A stretch of DNA of 64,000 nt from Propionibacteriaceae bacterium AM104-82 (lineage in GTDB: Bacteria; Actinomycetota; Actinomycetes; Propionibacteriales; Propionibacteriaceae). The stretch's first letter is position 1, and each line of letters starts with the position of its first letter. The notes below the pieces were generated by a model. The model had not been told where the DNA came from and did not search any database. It saw only the letters and a list, made by a program, of their open reading frames with translations. Of this stretch, positions 34,494 through 45,288 are shown in pieces. Location: NCBI GenBank assembly GCA_027658995.1, contig JAQDQK010000007.1, positions 17,675 through 81,674 of the forward strand, in the 5' to 3' direction. Made by a program: the position numbers and the translations under genes.

Positions 34494-36662
34494 TTAGTAG
34501 CGCGGGCCCCTGCGGTGCGGACGGTAACCACCGCGGCCGCGCTGACCGTCGGGACGGCGGCGCTGCTGCTGCTTCGGGGCGATCAGGCGCTGGTAGTCCT
34601 CGTCTGCGATCGAGACCCCCGACGTGGGGCGGGCGCCGGTGGCGTCGCGCAGTTCGGGCGTGCCGGGCTCCACCTCGATGGGCTCGGCGCCGACCCCTGC
34701 CTGGCCGAGCAGTCGGCGGGCAAGCTTGCGCTGGTGCGGGAGCACGACGGTCGCCACGACGCCCTCATGGCCGGCGCGGGCGGTGCGGCCCGCGCGGTGC
34801 AGGTAGTCCTTGGAGTCGTGCGGCGGGTCGACCTGCAGCACGAGCGTCACGTCGTCGACGTGGATGCCGCGGGCCGCGACGTCGGTGGCGACGAGCACGG
34901 GGACGCTTCCCTCGCGGAACGCCGTCAGGATCCGGGCGCGGGCGCCCTGAGTCAGGCCGCCGTGCAGCGCCCCCGCCATCACGCCCGCCTCGCGGAGTTG
35001 GGCCGCGATCCGGTCGGTGCCCATCTGGGTGCGCGCGAACAGGACGGTGCGACCCTCGCGGTTGGCGATCTCGGCCGTCACCTGGTTCTTGTGGTGCGGC
35101 TTCACGAGCAGCGGGCGGTGCACCATGGTGGTCACCGACGCCTTCTCGGAGTCGACCTCGCGGGTCACCGGGTCGTGCAGGTACTGCTTGACGAGCTTGT
35201 CGACGGCGTCGTCAAGGGTCGCGGAGAACAGCAGGCGCTGGCCCTCGCCGGTGGCGTCGAGCAGCGTGCGGACGTCGGTCATGAAGCCGAGGTCGGCCAT
35301 GTGGTCGGCCTCGTCGAGGACGGTGATCTCGACCTGGCTGAGGTCGGCGGCGCCCTGCTCGAGCAGGTCGATCAGGCGGCCGGGGGTCGCAACGACGACG
35401 TCGACGCCGCGCTCGAAGGCGCGCAACTGCGGGCCGTAGGACATGCCGCCGGCGATCAGCGTGAGGTCGATGCCGACGGCGGCCGCCAGCGGGGAGAGGT
35501 TGTCGGCGATCTGCAGCGCAAGCTCGCGGGTCGGCGTCAGGATCATCGCGCGCGGCGAGCCGACGGGGGTGCCCTGGGCGAGCCTGGTCAGCAGCGGGAG
35601 GCCGAAGGCAAGCGTCTTGCCGGAGCCGGTGCGGCCGCGGCCGAGCACGTCGTGGCCCGCGAGCGCGTCGCCGATGGTGGCCGACTGGATCGGGAAGGGC
35701 TCGGTGATGCCCTGGCTGGCCAGGACGCGCACCAGCGGCTCGGCGACGCCAAGCTCGAAGAAGCCCGACGCGACGTCGCCCTGGACGCCCTCGACGGTCG
35801 TGGCGCTCCAGCTCATCTGGTCGGCCTCGGCCTCGAACCCCTGGGACTCGAAGTCGCGCCCTCCCCTGCGGTCCTCGAAGTCGCGGCCACGGCGGTCGTC
35901 GCGGCGACGGTCCTCACGTCCGCGGGGCTCGTGGTTGCGGCGGGTGTCGAAGCGGGGACGGTCGGAGGGGCGACGCTCGCCGCGCTCCTGGCGGTAGCCG
36001 CCCTCGCGGCGGTCGTCGCGGTCGTCGCGGCGACGGTCCTGGAACCGGTCGTCGCGCTTGGCGTAGCGGTCGTCGCGGCCGCCCGAGTGGCGGTCGTCAC
36101 GCGAGTAGCGGTCGCGGTTGTCGAAGTTGCGGTCGTCGCGGCGACGGTCGTCGAAGCCCCGGTCGTCGCGGCGGCCCTGGAACCGGTCGTCGCGCGAGTA
36201 GCGGTCGTCACGGCGGCCCTGGAACCGGTCGTCGCGGCCACGGCGGTCGTCGCGGCCCCTGTCGTCGCGGAAGCCAGAGGAGCGGTCGTCGCGGCCACGG
36301 CCGCGGTCGTCGCGGGAGTAACGGTCGTCGCGGCCACGGCCCGAGTAGCGGTCGTCGCGACCGCGGCTCGAGTAGCGGTCGTCGCGGCCACGGCGGTCGT
36401 CGCCGCGTCCACCGTCGCGCTCGCCCCTGTCGTCACGGCGACGGTCCTGGGACCGGTCGTCGCGACCCTTGGAGCCGCTGTCGCGACGCTCGTCGCGGGG
36501 CTGGGTCTTCGCGGTGTCGCCGAACTGCAGCGCGCGGCGCTGCTTGCGGTTCATTGCGCCGCCTGCGGGGGCATCGAAGCCGCCCTTGCGTCGCGACGGG
36601 TTCTTGCCCTTCGCCGCGCGCTTCTCTGCCGACCAACGTGCCTTCTGGCGTGGTGCGTTCAT
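34494..36662 (-). CDS. DEAD-box ATP-dependent RNA helicase with long RDD-repeat N-terminus
   Basis: The helicase core occupies about residues 270-640 of 722: Q-motif (PFPIQSATIGDAL), motif I GRTGSGKT, motif II DEAD, motif III SAT, motif VI HRAGRTARAG. The N-terminal segment (about 55-250) is an unusual low-complexity array of RDDR, DRYSRDDR and GRDDRY units, strongly charged and probably disordered. The start (about 1-45) is basic (RQKARWSAEKRAAKGKNPS). DEAD-box proteins unwind short RNA duplexes in ribosome assembly or RNA decay. Charged RG/RD-type tails bind RNA and promote condensation in some helicases. The ATG at 36662 is chosen for its MNAPRQKARW start; a GTG 21 bp upstream is possible. 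Confidence 0.95.
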   Translation of the reverse strand: MNAPRQKARWSAEKRAAKGKNPSRRKGGFDAPAGGAMNRKQRRALQFGDTAKTQPRDERRDSGSKGRDDRSQDRRRDDRGERDGGRGDDRRGRDDRYSSRGRDDRYSGRGRDDRYSRDDRGRGRDDRSSGFRDDRGRDDRRGRDDRFQGRRDDRYSRDDRFQGRRDDRGFDDRRRDDRNFDNRDRYSRDDRHSGGRDDRYAKRDDRFQDRRRDDRDDRREGGYRQERGERRPSDRPRFDTRRNHEPRGREDRRRDDRRGRDFEDRRGGRDFESQGFEAEADQMSWSATTVEGVQGDVASGFFELGVAEPLVRVLASQGITEPFPIQSATIGDALAGHDVLGRGRTGSGKTLAFGLPLLTRLAQGTPVGSPRAMILTPTRELALQIADNLSPLAAAVGIDLTLIAGGMSYGPQLRAFERGVDVVVATPGRLIDLLEQGAADLSQVEITVLDEADHMADLGFMTDVRTLLDATGEGQRLLFSATLDDAVDKLVKQYLHDPVTREVDSEKASVTTMVHRPLLVKPHHKNQVTAEIANREGRTVLFARTQMGTDRIAAQLREAGVMAGALHGGLTQGARARILTAFREGSVPVLVATDVAARGIHVDDVTLVLQVDPPHDSKDYLHRAGRTARAGHEGVVATVVLPHQRKLARRLLGQAGVGAEPIEVEPGTPELRDATGARPTSGVSIADEDYQRLIAPKQQQRRRPDGQRGRGGYRPHRRGPRY

Positions 36663-36800
36663 GTTGCTTGTGTGTCCTAGCACTGGGAGTCCGCCCGCAA
36701 AATGTCGCGGGTTCGCGCCCGTTCATCTGTCACGCGGGCGTAGCTCGCCTCGGCCGGGCCGTATAAGTGTACGCGAATAGGACCGGATTAAACGAACCGT

Positions 36801-36817
36801 CAGGTGAGCGTCACCTG
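36801..36817. promoter_or_regulatory. Perfect palindrome in divergent promoter region, possible operator
   Basis: CAGGTGA-GCG-TCACCTG is a perfect 7-3-7 inverted repeat. It lies between the divergent DEAD-box helicase (start 36662) and mannosyltransferase (start 36871), 41 nt upstream of the latter's putative -10. It may be a regulator-binding site; none can be named. Confidence 0.45.
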
Positions 36818-36870
36818 GTGTTGTCCTTCGCGTGGTCCGGCATTTACGCCGATCGGAGTAGCATGGGGGC

Positions 36871-38007
36871 GTGCGAGTGGCGATAGTTGCGGAGTCCTTT
36901 CTCCCGCAGTTGAACGGAGTCACCAACTCGGTTCTCAGAATCCTCGAGCATCTGAAGGCGAACGGACACCAGGCGATGGTGATCGCTCCGCAGGACGGCG
37001 ACAGGACCCCAGACCAGTACTGCGGCTTCCCCGTCGAGGCCGTCAATTCCATCGGCCTACCGTTCTACGACCAGGTGCGTGTCGTGACGACGACGTCGTC
37101 AACCCTTGAACGTCTTCTCACCAACTTCCAGCCCGACGTGGTACATCTTGCAGCCCCGTTCATCGTCGGATACAAGGCCGCCTCGGTCGCGGCGAAGCTC
37201 GGCATCCCCATCGTCGGCATCTACCAGACCGAGGTGCCGACCTACGCGGCGCGCTACGGATTCCCGCATGTGACGCCGATCCTGTGGCACCAGGTGCGCC
37301 GGGTCCACTCGCTCGCGACGCTGAACTTCGCCCCGTCGACGTTCGCCCGCGACCAATTGGTCGCCCAGGGCATCCCGCGCGTCGGGGTGTGGGGCCGCGG
37401 CGTCGACTCGGTGCGGTTCACGCCAGCCAAGCGCTCCCCCGGGCTTCGCTCGCAGTTCGCCCCGAACGGCGAGAAGGTGATCGGCTACATGGGAAGACTC
37501 GCGAGCGAGAAGCGCGTCGAGGACCTGCTGGCGATCGCCGACGTGCCCGGCACCCGCCTGGTGGTGATCGGCGACGGCCCGCTGCGTGGGCAGTTGGAGT
37601 CGAGCCTGCCGGGGGCGCTGTTCCTCGGCCAGTTGACCGGCGACGACCTCCCCCGGGCGATGGCGAGTCTCGACCTGTTCGTCCACCCCGGCGAGATGGA
37701 GACCTTCTGCCAGGCCATCCAGGAGGCGAAGGCCTCCGGCCTGCCGGTGATCGCCCCGCGCCGCGGCGGCCCCATCGACCTGATCGACCCGTCGCGCACC
37801 GGATGGCTGTACGAGCCGGGCGACCTGCGCGGCATGCGCGCCCGCGTCGAGGACCTCGTCGGCGACGACCACAAGCGGCAGGCCTTCGGTCGCGCCGCCC
37901 GCTCCTCGGTCCTCGCCCGCACGTGGCACAACGTCTGCGACGAGTTGATCGGCCACTACTGGAAGGCGATCGGGATGTCGGTGCGCGGGGAGCAGTTCGC
38001 CGCCTGA
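36871..38007 (+). CDS. mgtA: GT4 glycosyltransferase, GDP-mannose-dependent mannosyltransferase MgtA-like
   Basis: This 378-aa GT-B fold enzyme starts [21 protein letters not shown], has the donor-binding core [16 protein letters not shown] and VIGDGP, and the GT4 pattern [22 protein letters not shown]. The closest remembered relatives are actinobacterial alpha-mannosyltransferases of the MgtA/PimB group, which add mannose to glycolipids at the inner face of the membrane. The GTG at 36871 has no SD, but TAGCAT lies 6 nt upstream, suggesting a leaderless mRNA. The acceptor is inferred, not seen. Confidence 0.88.
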   Translation: MRVAIVAESFLPQLNGVTNSVLRILEHLKANGHQAMVIAPQDGDRTPDQYCGFPVEAVNSIGLPFYDQVRVVTTTSSTLERLLTNFQPDVVHLAAPFIVGYKAASVAAKLGIPIVGIYQTEVPTYAARYGFPHVTPILWHQVRRVHSLATLNFAPSTFARDQLVAQGIPRVGVWGRGVDSVRFTPAKRSPGLRSQFAPNGEKVIGYMGRLASEKRVEDLLAIADVPGTRLVVIGDGPLRGQLESSLPGALFLGQLTGDDLPRAMASLDLFVHPGEMETFCQAIQEAKASGLPVIAPRRGGPIDLIDPSRTGWLYEPGDLRGMRARVEDLVGDDHKRQAFGRAARSSVLARTWHNVCDELIGHYWKAIGMSVRGEQFAA

Positions 38008-38056
38008 CATCCCCTCGGCCAGACCTGGGGTCGCTGCGCTCGGTGCGGTAGCGGGT

Positions 38057-38136
38057 TTGAGCATGTTTGGTTGCTCGTTGCGGCTTCAAGCCTGTTTGAA
38101 CGTTCATACCGGAAACGACTTACCAAACATGCTCAA
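38057..38136. repeat. 80-bp TTGAGCATG element, F1
   Basis: It is exactly 80 bp, with a perfect 15-bp terminal inverted repeat (TTGAGCATGTTTGGT / ACCAAACATGCTCAA) and an inner TCGTT/AACGA pair. The centre holds the palindrome GAACGTTC. It is followed by GGAACCACCCG, as is F2, and lies between convergent mgtA and nnrD/E. Confidence 0.88.
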
Positions 38137-38218
38137 GGAACCACCCGACCCCGCCATGACCAGGCTCGGCTGAACGGCCCGAACGGGGGTCACCCGGGGG
38201 CTCGGTGAGGGTGCCGAC

Positions 38219-38298
38219 TTGAGCATGTTTGGTTGCTCGTTGCGGTTCCGAGCCGGTTTGAACGTTCACACCGGAAACGACTTACCAAACATGCTCAA
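38219..38298. repeat. 80-bp TTGAGCATG element, F2
   Basis: This near-identical copy of F1 starts 162 bp downstream, with the same ends, length and 3' flank GGAACCACCCG. It ends 14 bp before the nnrD/E stop. Nothing else is recognised in the 38008-38312 gap. Confidence 0.88.
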
Positions 38299-38312
38299 GG
38301 AACCACCCGCGC

Positions 38313-39701
38313 TCACCTCGCCGCGGCAAGCTCAGCGATCACCGCGGGCATCCGGGCCGACAACTCGTCGGGGGTGTAGGGGCCGGGGTTGCGGGAGGCG
38401 GTCATCGCCTGGATGCTCGCCCCGACCACGCCCGCCTTCCACGCGGGCAGCCCAGAGGCCAGCAGCGCCCCGCAGATGCCCGCCAGCACATCGCCCGAGC
38501 CGGCGCGCGCCGTCCACGCGGGGCCCGGCACCGCGATCGTGACGCGGCCGGACGGCTCGGCCACGTACTGCGTCGCCCCCTTCAGCAGCACCGCAGCCCC
38601 GGTCGTCCGGGCGACCTCGCGGACGCACTCCAAAGGTTGCGACTCGACGTGCGCCCTGGTGCAGCCGAGGATGCGGGCCAGTTCGCCCGCGTGCGGCGTC
38701 AGCAGCCAGCCGTCCAGGCGACCCGACGGCAGGCTGTACAGCGCGTCGGCGTCCACGACGGCGGGCAACTGGTGCAGCTTGGCCCATTCGACGCGAGACT
38801 CGGCGTTGTCGCTGTCGCCCCAGCCCGACCCGAGCACGGTCGCCTCGGCGCGACCGTCGCCGACCACGACGCTCGGGAAGCGCGACATGATCAGCCCGGA
38901 CGGTGCCCGCCCCGTGTAGCGGACCATCCCCGCGCCCGCATGCAGCGCGCCCGCGCAGCTCAGCAGCGCCGCGCCGGGGTAGGTCTCGGAGCCGGTGTCG
39001 AGCACGACGACGCCACGCGAGTACTTGTCGGAGCGCGCTCCGGGGACGGGCCACCAGGCGGCGATGTCGGATTCCTCTGCCGCCCGCAGCATGGTCTGCT
39101 CTGCGTCGATGCCGATGTCGGCGACGTGCAGCACGCCGCACCGCGACGCCGCCGGGTTCAGCACATGGCAGGGCTTGGGGGCACCGAACGTGACGGTGTG
39201 GGCGGCCTGGAAGCTCGGGTGCACCCTGGCGTCGTCGGCCCCCAGCCCGGAGGGAAGGTCGACGGAGACGACGGGGACGCCCTGCGCCTGGCACGCCGCG
39301 GCGAACGTCTCGACGTCGGTGGGAAGGCCCGGGCGCGACCCCAGCCCCGTGACGGCGTCGATGACGACGGCACACTCGGCCAGCGCCTTGATGGCGCCGA
39401 CGGCGTCCACCTCCTGGGCTCCCGCGACGACCGCCGCCTCGAGGCCCGCCTCGTGCGCCGAGCCCATCGCAAGCCAGACGAGCACAGAGCGGTGCGCGGC
39501 GAGCCGGGCGGCCGCGAACAGCCCGTCTCCCCCGTTGTTACCTGGCCCGACGGCCACCAGCACGGTCCCGGTCGGGACGGCTGAGTCAGTGACCCGGGCG
39601 ACCGCCTGCGCGGCCCGTCCCATCAGGTCGACGTCGGGCTCGGCGTCGAAGACGCGCTGCTCGGCGGCCCGCAGTTGCTTCGCCGTGAGGATCTGCCTCA
39701 T
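38313..39701 (-). CDS. nnr: Bifunctional NAD(P)H-hydrate epimerase/dehydratase
   Basis: This 462-aa repair enzyme has an N-terminal epimerase domain (about 1-200; VAVGPGNNGGDGLFAA and VVSVDLPSGLGAD) and a C-terminal ADP-dependent dehydratase domain (about 210-462; LLTPHAGELARILG, AVLLKGATQYV and ARAGSGDVLAGICGALLASG). Together they reverse the hydration damage of NADH and NADPH. The start overlaps the acpS stop by 4 bp (ATGA), so the pair is coupled. The acpS-nnr pairing is common in bacteria. Confidence 0.97.
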   Translation of the reverse strand: MRQILTAKQLRAAEQRVFDAEPDVDLMGRAAQAVARVTDSAVPTGTVLVAVGPGNNGGDGLFAAARLAAHRSVLVWLAMGSAHEAGLEAAVVAGAQEVDAVGAIKALAECAVVIDAVTGLGSRPGLPTDVETFAAACQAQGVPVVSVDLPSGLGADDARVHPSFQAAHTVTFGAPKPCHVLNPAASRCGVLHVADIGIDAEQTMLRAAEESDIAAWWPVPGARSDKYSRGVVVLDTGSETYPGAALLSCAGALHAGAGMVRYTGRAPSGLIMSRFPSVVVGDGRAEATVLGSGWGDSDNAESRVEWAKLHQLPAVVDADALYSLPSGRLDGWLLTPHAGELARILGCTRAHVESQPLECVREVARTTGAAVLLKGATQYVAEPSGRVTIAVPGPAWTARAGSGDVLAGICGALLASGLPAWKAGVVGASIQAMTASRNPGPYTPDELSARMPAVIAELAAAR

Positions 39702-40048
39702 TTCTCACACACCACCATCGTCGTCGCGTAGTCGCCATCGTGGCTGATGCTGAGGTGGATGCGCTCGATCCCCAGTTCCTCGATCCTGGCGCGGACCGTG
39801 CCGCTGGCCACGAACGAGGGGACGCCGTCGTCGGTCTTGACGACCTCGCAGTCGAGCCAACGCATCCCCCCGGGCGACCCGAGCGCCTTCGCGAGGGCCT
39901 CCTTCGCCGAGAAGCGGGCCGCCTGAGATTCGACGGAGAGCTGCAACTCGCGCTCGGTGAGGAGCCGCTGCGCGATGCCCGGGCGGCGCGCCAGCATCTC
40001 CTCAAACCGGTCGATCACGACGAGGTCGGTGCCGATGCCCACGATCAT
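39698..40048 (-). CDS. acpS: Holo-[acyl-carrier-protein] synthase AcpS
   Basis: This 116-aa phosphopantetheinyl transferase transfers 4'-phosphopantetheine from CoA to the ACP serine. The family motifs are GIGTDLVVIDRFEEML, the magnesium/CoA-binding FSAKEALAKALG, and the C-terminal HLSISHDGDYATTMVVCE. The ATG at 40048 has TAGGGT 6 nt upstream; the intervening GAGG could also act as a weak SD. It is the first gene of the acpS-nnr pair. Confidence 0.98.
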   Translation of the reverse strand: MIVGIGTDLVVIDRFEEMLARRPGIAQRLLTERELQLSVESQAARFSAKEALAKALGSPGGMRWLDCEVVKTDDGVPSFVASGTVRARIEELGIERIHLSISHDGDYATTMVVCEK

Positions 40049-40220
40049 GGCCTCACCCTACTGTCGCGACGTGCCTGGTTCGCCGGTGACCGCCGATCGC
40101 CAGGGTCAGGGACGCGACCCCGGCCGCGAACGGGGACCCACCTCGGGCTCCGCCTGCTCGACCGGGGGCGATGCCCCGGCGGCGGCGCGCGGCCCGTAGC
40201 ATGACGCCCGAGGAGTCAAC

Positions 40221-41342
40221 ATGGCAGCGTCGCCCCACCCACTCGCCCGCGCAGCGCTCGGGTCGCTGCTGGTGTGCGCGTTGGCTGGCTGCTCGCTCCC
40301 CCAGCAACGGATCCCGCTGGTCGATCCGCCGGGCAAGCCCCCACCGGTCGCGGCGAGCGCGCCAGCGCCCCCGACGACGTGCCTGGTCGACCTGACCGTG
40401 CCAGCGGAGGACTTCCTCCCCGACGCGGGCGTGGTGCTGCGCCACGACGACCTCACCATCACCCACGCCGACCGCCGACTGTCGTGGCACCTGGGCGAGG
40501 ACTCGGGCGAGCTGTACGTCAGCCCTCCCCTCGAGACCCCCGACCCGGACGGCTGGGACGGCGACCGGATCAACTCGACGCCGCAGCTCAGCGGCGACTG
40601 GGTGCTGTTCACCACCGCCGACTCGCTGTGGGCGGGCGCCGAGCAGCAGCTCTACGGCTGGAACCTGCGCACCCCGTCGACCCCTCCCGTCCTGATCGCC
40701 TCGGCGGTCGGCTCGTTCGACGCGCGCGGCCCGCTCGTCGTGTGGACGACGGGCACCGCCGCCGACGACATCACGATCACGCTCACCGACCTGGAGAACT
40801 CGACGACCCGCAGGCTCGTGACCGGCACCGTCCACTCCCCCGTGCTGCTCGACGACGACACCGTCGTGTGGAACGCGGGACGCAGCGACGGGCCGCGCTG
40901 GTTGGCGGGCATCGAACTGGCCGCCGGCGGCGACTGGCACCCGCCGAGCGAGATCAGCGCGATCGATGCCTGGGCGGTCGCGGGCGACGGCGAGACGCTC
41001 GCCATCGTGTCGCGCGACCCCGACCACACCTATTCGCTGCGGGTCTGGAGGCCCGGCTGGGGCGAGGGAGTGCTGCTGCACAGCGCCGAGCAGTGGATCT
41101 GGCTCGACTCGGACGACGTCGACGGCGACCTCGTCAGCTACTCCGTCTCCCGCCCCGGCGCCGAGGCGGAGGATGACTACCTCGTCTTCAACGCGGCGAC
41201 CGGGGTGGCGCACCGCTACCACAAGGGTTGGGGCTGGGCGCGCTTCCAGGACGGCAACCTGCTGCTCAGCGTCGCCGAACTCGGCGCGGCGGGACATACG
41301 GCGAGCATCGACCTGAATCGCTTCGCGTCCGCCGGCTGCTGA
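40221..41342 (+). CDS. Secreted lipoprotein of unknown function, propeller-like
   Basis: This 373-aa protein has a lipoprotein signal peptide with lipobox LAGC (Cys near residue 24) and a Pro-rich linker (about 30-55). Its body has repeated Trp/Asp-containing strands (SGDWVLFTTADSLW, GPLVVWTTGT, DDTVVWNAGR, DGDLVSYSVSR), which suggests a beta-propeller. An SD (GAGGAG) precedes the ATG at 40221. No specific family was recognised. It converges on glmS. Confidence 0.85.
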   Translation: MAASPHPLARAALGSLLVCALAGCSLPQQRIPLVDPPGKPPPVAASAPAPPTTCLVDLTVPAEDFLPDAGVVLRHDDLTITHADRRLSWHLGEDSGELYVSPPLETPDPDGWDGDRINSTPQLSGDWVLFTTADSLWAGAEQQLYGWNLRTPSTPPVLIASAVGSFDARGPLVVWTTGTAADDITITLTDLENSTTRRLVTGTVHSPVLLDDDTVVWNAGRSDGPRWLAGIELAAGGDWHPPSEISAIDAWAVAGDGETLAIVSRDPDHTYSLRVWRPGWGEGVLLHSAEQWIWLDSDDVDGDLVSYSVSRPGAEAEDDYLVFNAATGVAHRYHKGWGWARFQDGNLLLSVAELGAAGHTASIDLNRFASAGC

Positions 41343-41361
41343 GGCCCCCGAAACGCGCCGA

Positions 41362-41387
41362 CGGCGCCGCCCCCAGGGACGGCGCCG
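41362..41387. terminator. Candidate bidirectional terminator between lipoprotein gene and glmS
   Basis: Two copies of the palindrome CGGCGCCG, 10 nt apart, can pair as an 8-bp GC stem between the convergent stop codons. No T-tract is present. Confidence 0.35.
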
Positions 41388-41408
41388 CGCTGGTCCGGCG
41401 GCGGTCGA

Positions 41409-43241
<1,833 letters not shown>

Positions 43242-43405
43242 GGCGAGAAATGTACATGATGATTGAGCACTTCTTGACATTGGCGCTCCGACGGGTCCGG
43301 AACTTGCGGCGGGGCGCGAAATGTGCCGGTTCGCGTGTCGGCCCCTCCGCTCGCGGATCGGGCCGCTCCGTTAGGCTTGCGCAGGTCATCGCTTGAAGGA
43401 GCCCA

Positions 43406-44338
43406 GTGTCCGGACCCTACGTCACGCTGCAACGTCGCACCTGGGCGGAGCTGTCCGACGCGACCGAGATCGATCTCGACGAGGCGACGCTCGCCACGCT
43501 CAGAGGCATCGGCGATCCCACCTCCGGCCGCGACATCGAGGAGGTGTACCGGCCCCTGTGCCAGTTGCTGCACCTTTACATGGTCAACACCGGCCGGCTC
43601 TACGCGCAGAACAACGAGTTCCTGCACCTCGACGTGCGGCGCACACCGTTCGTGATCGGGGTCGCCGGGTCGGTGGCCGTCGGCAAGTCGACCGTCTCGC
43701 GCGTCCTGCAGGAACTGCTGCGCAGGGCGCCAGGCGAGCCGAAGGTCGACCTGATCACCACCGACGGATTCCTGTACCCCAACGCCGAGTTGCAGCGCCG
43801 CGGGCTGCTTGAGCGCAAGGGCTTCCCCGAGTCGTACAACCGTCGCGCGCTGCTGAAGTTCGTGATGGACGTGAAGTCGGGAGAGCCGCGGGTGGTCGCC
43901 CCCGTGTACAGCCACATGGTCTACGACATCGTCGAGGACGACCAGATCGTCGTCGAGAGCCCCGACATCCTCATCATCGAGGGTCTGAACGTGCTGCAGC
44001 CCGCCCGGGTCGAGGCCGACGGAACGCACGGGCTGACAGTGAGCGACTTCTTCGACTTCTCCGTCTTCGTCGACGCGGACGAGGACCACATCAAGGAGTG
44101 GTTCCTCAACCGGTTCATGGAGCTTCGACGCACCGCGTTCACCGACGAGCGAAGCTACTTCAAGCCGTACACCGAACTCTCCGACGACGAGGCCCTTGAG
44201 ATGGGCTCGACGGTGTGGGACACGATCAACGGGCCGAACCTGCGCCAGAACGTCGCCCCGACCAGAGAGCGTGCGACGGCGATCCTGGTGAAGGGCCCCG
44301 ACCACATGGTCGACTCGATCCGGATCCGCAAGGTCTGA
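43406..44338 (+). CDS. coaA: Type I pantothenate kinase
   Basis: This 310-aa kinase phosphorylates pantothenate as the first step of CoA synthesis. It carries the P-loop GVAGSVAVGKST (near residue 90), TTDGFLYPN and the KGFPESYN segment of bacterial CoaA, and YDIVEDD and EGLNVLQ further on. The GTG at 43406 follows GAAGGAG at good spacing. It is divergent from glmS. Length is normal. Confidence 0.98.
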   Translation: MSGPYVTLQRRTWAELSDATEIDLDEATLATLRGIGDPTSGRDIEEVYRPLCQLLHLYMVNTGRLYAQNNEFLHLDVRRTPFVIGVAGSVAVGKSTVSRVLQELLRRAPGEPKVDLITTDGFLYPNAELQRRGLLERKGFPESYNRRALLKFVMDVKSGEPRVVAPVYSHMVYDIVEDDQIVVESPDILIIEGLNVLQPARVEADGTHGLTVSDFFDFSVFVDADEDHIKEWFLNRFMELRRTAFTDERSYFKPYTELSDDEALEMGSTVWDTINGPNLRQNVAPTRERATAILVKGPDHMVDSIRIRKV

Positions 44339-44381
44339 CCCGGACCGATTCGGTGGCCAGCCGCGTCGACGGACCCGCCGA

Positions 44382-44517
44382 TTGAGCCAGCCGCGGCGAC
44401 GAAGTCGCCCGCCGCTGCGTCGAAATCAACTCGAGGCCAGGCAGCGACCCGAGTCCCGCTGCCGGGCGCAGGAGGTTTCGACCGAAGAAGTCCGCTCACG
44501 CGTCCTTCTTGGCTCAA
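44382..44517. repeat. 136-bp TTGAGCC element, inverted copy of the 7.4-kb repeats
   Basis: It has perfect 7-bp inverted ends TTGAGCC / GGCTCAA. Read on the minus strand it matches the units at 7323-7597 in order: a hairpin of the AGAAGGACGC/GCGGACTTCT type, GGTCGAAACC, then GTTTCGACGCAGCGGC and GTCGCCGCGG. It fills the 44339-44524 gap between the convergent coaA and TRIC-like genes. Confidence 0.7.
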
Positions 44518-44524
44518 CCAGCGA

Positions 44525-45232
44525 TCAGCGCTCGGCGCGGCCCCCCTTGCCCGGTGGCCGCCTCCGGGTCTTGGCGAGGCCCCGCGCGACCGCCTCGCCG
44601 ATCGTGATGGCGTCGTCGCCGACCGGCAGCGAGAGCCGACGCCAACGGGCGAGCAGCACAAGGGCCGCGCCGACGGCGGTCGCCGCGATCGAGCCGATCG
44701 TCGCGAAGTCCAGGTACCAGGAGCCGACCGCGACGAGCGAGGCCGCCAACGCCGCCGTCGCATACAAGGTATTGCCGCCAAGGACGCCTGGGATCCGGCG
44801 CAGCACCATGTCGCGGACGAAGCCGCCGCCGACCGCGGTGATGGTGCCGAGCATCAGCGCGGGAAGCACCCCGAAGCCCGCCTCGAGCGTCTTCAGCGAC
44901 CCGGCGGCCGCCCACGTGCCGAGCGCGAGGGCGTCGATCGGCGGGTAGATGCGGTCCCAGAGCCGACCCTCGACGCGCACGATCATCACGATCAGCGCGC
45001 CGATCAGCGCGGCCGTGATGTAGCGCCAGTCGGTGATCGCGATGGGGGGTCCGGACTGGAGCATCACGTCGCGGATCATGCCGCCGCCGAGCCCGGACAT
45101 GATGGCGAGCACCACGAGTCCGACGACGTCGAGTCGCGCCGCCCGGCCGATCACGGCGCCCAGCACGGCGTTGAACAGCACCCCGACAAGGTCGATCCAT
45201 TGCAGGAAGGTCAGGAGAGTCATCTCGGTCAT
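44525..45232 (-). CDS. TRIC/UPF0126 family membrane channel (YadS-like)
   Basis: This 235-aa protein has seven hydrophobic segments and two repeats of the UPF0126 domain, marked by SGLGGGMIRDVML (about residue 45) and TAVGGGFVRDMVL (about 132). Bacterial TRIC-type proteins form trimeric monovalent-cation channels; older annotation often calls them glycine transporter or YadS. The C-terminus is a cytoplasmic basic tail. It stands alone between coaA and the divergent aminopeptidase P gene. Confidence 0.93.
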   Translation of the reverse strand: MTEMTLLTFLQWIDLVGVLFNAVLGAVIGRAARLDVVGLVVLAIMSGLGGGMIRDVMLQSGPPIAITDWRYITAALIGALIVMIVRVEGRLWDRIYPPIDALALGTWAAAGSLKTLEAGFGVLPALMLGTITAVGGGFVRDMVLRRIPGVLGGNTLYATAALAASLVAVGSWYLDFATIGSIAATAVGAALVLLARWRRLSLPVGDDAITIGEAVARGLAKTRRRPPGKGGRAER

Positions 45233-45288
45233 CAGCGTGGCCTACCCATCACGCCGCGATTGTAAGGCCCCCGCGTATGGTGGGCCAC

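Noticed and set aside
35880..36490. A non-coding minisatellite
   Set aside because: The repeats keep the helicase reading frame and encode the RDD-rich tail, so they are coding.
41362..41387. A confident intrinsic terminator
   Set aside because: Only two self-complementary octamers with a 10-nt loop and no T-tract; kept as a low-confidence feature only.
43263..43285. TTGAGCA upstream of glmS as a seventh 80-bp element
   Set aside because: TCG is absent at position 19-21 and there is no TGCTCAA at the expected distance.
43242..43405. A glmS ribozyme
   Set aside because: The glmS start appears leaderless and the 164-bp gap is shared with divergent coaA; no ribozyme core was recognised.
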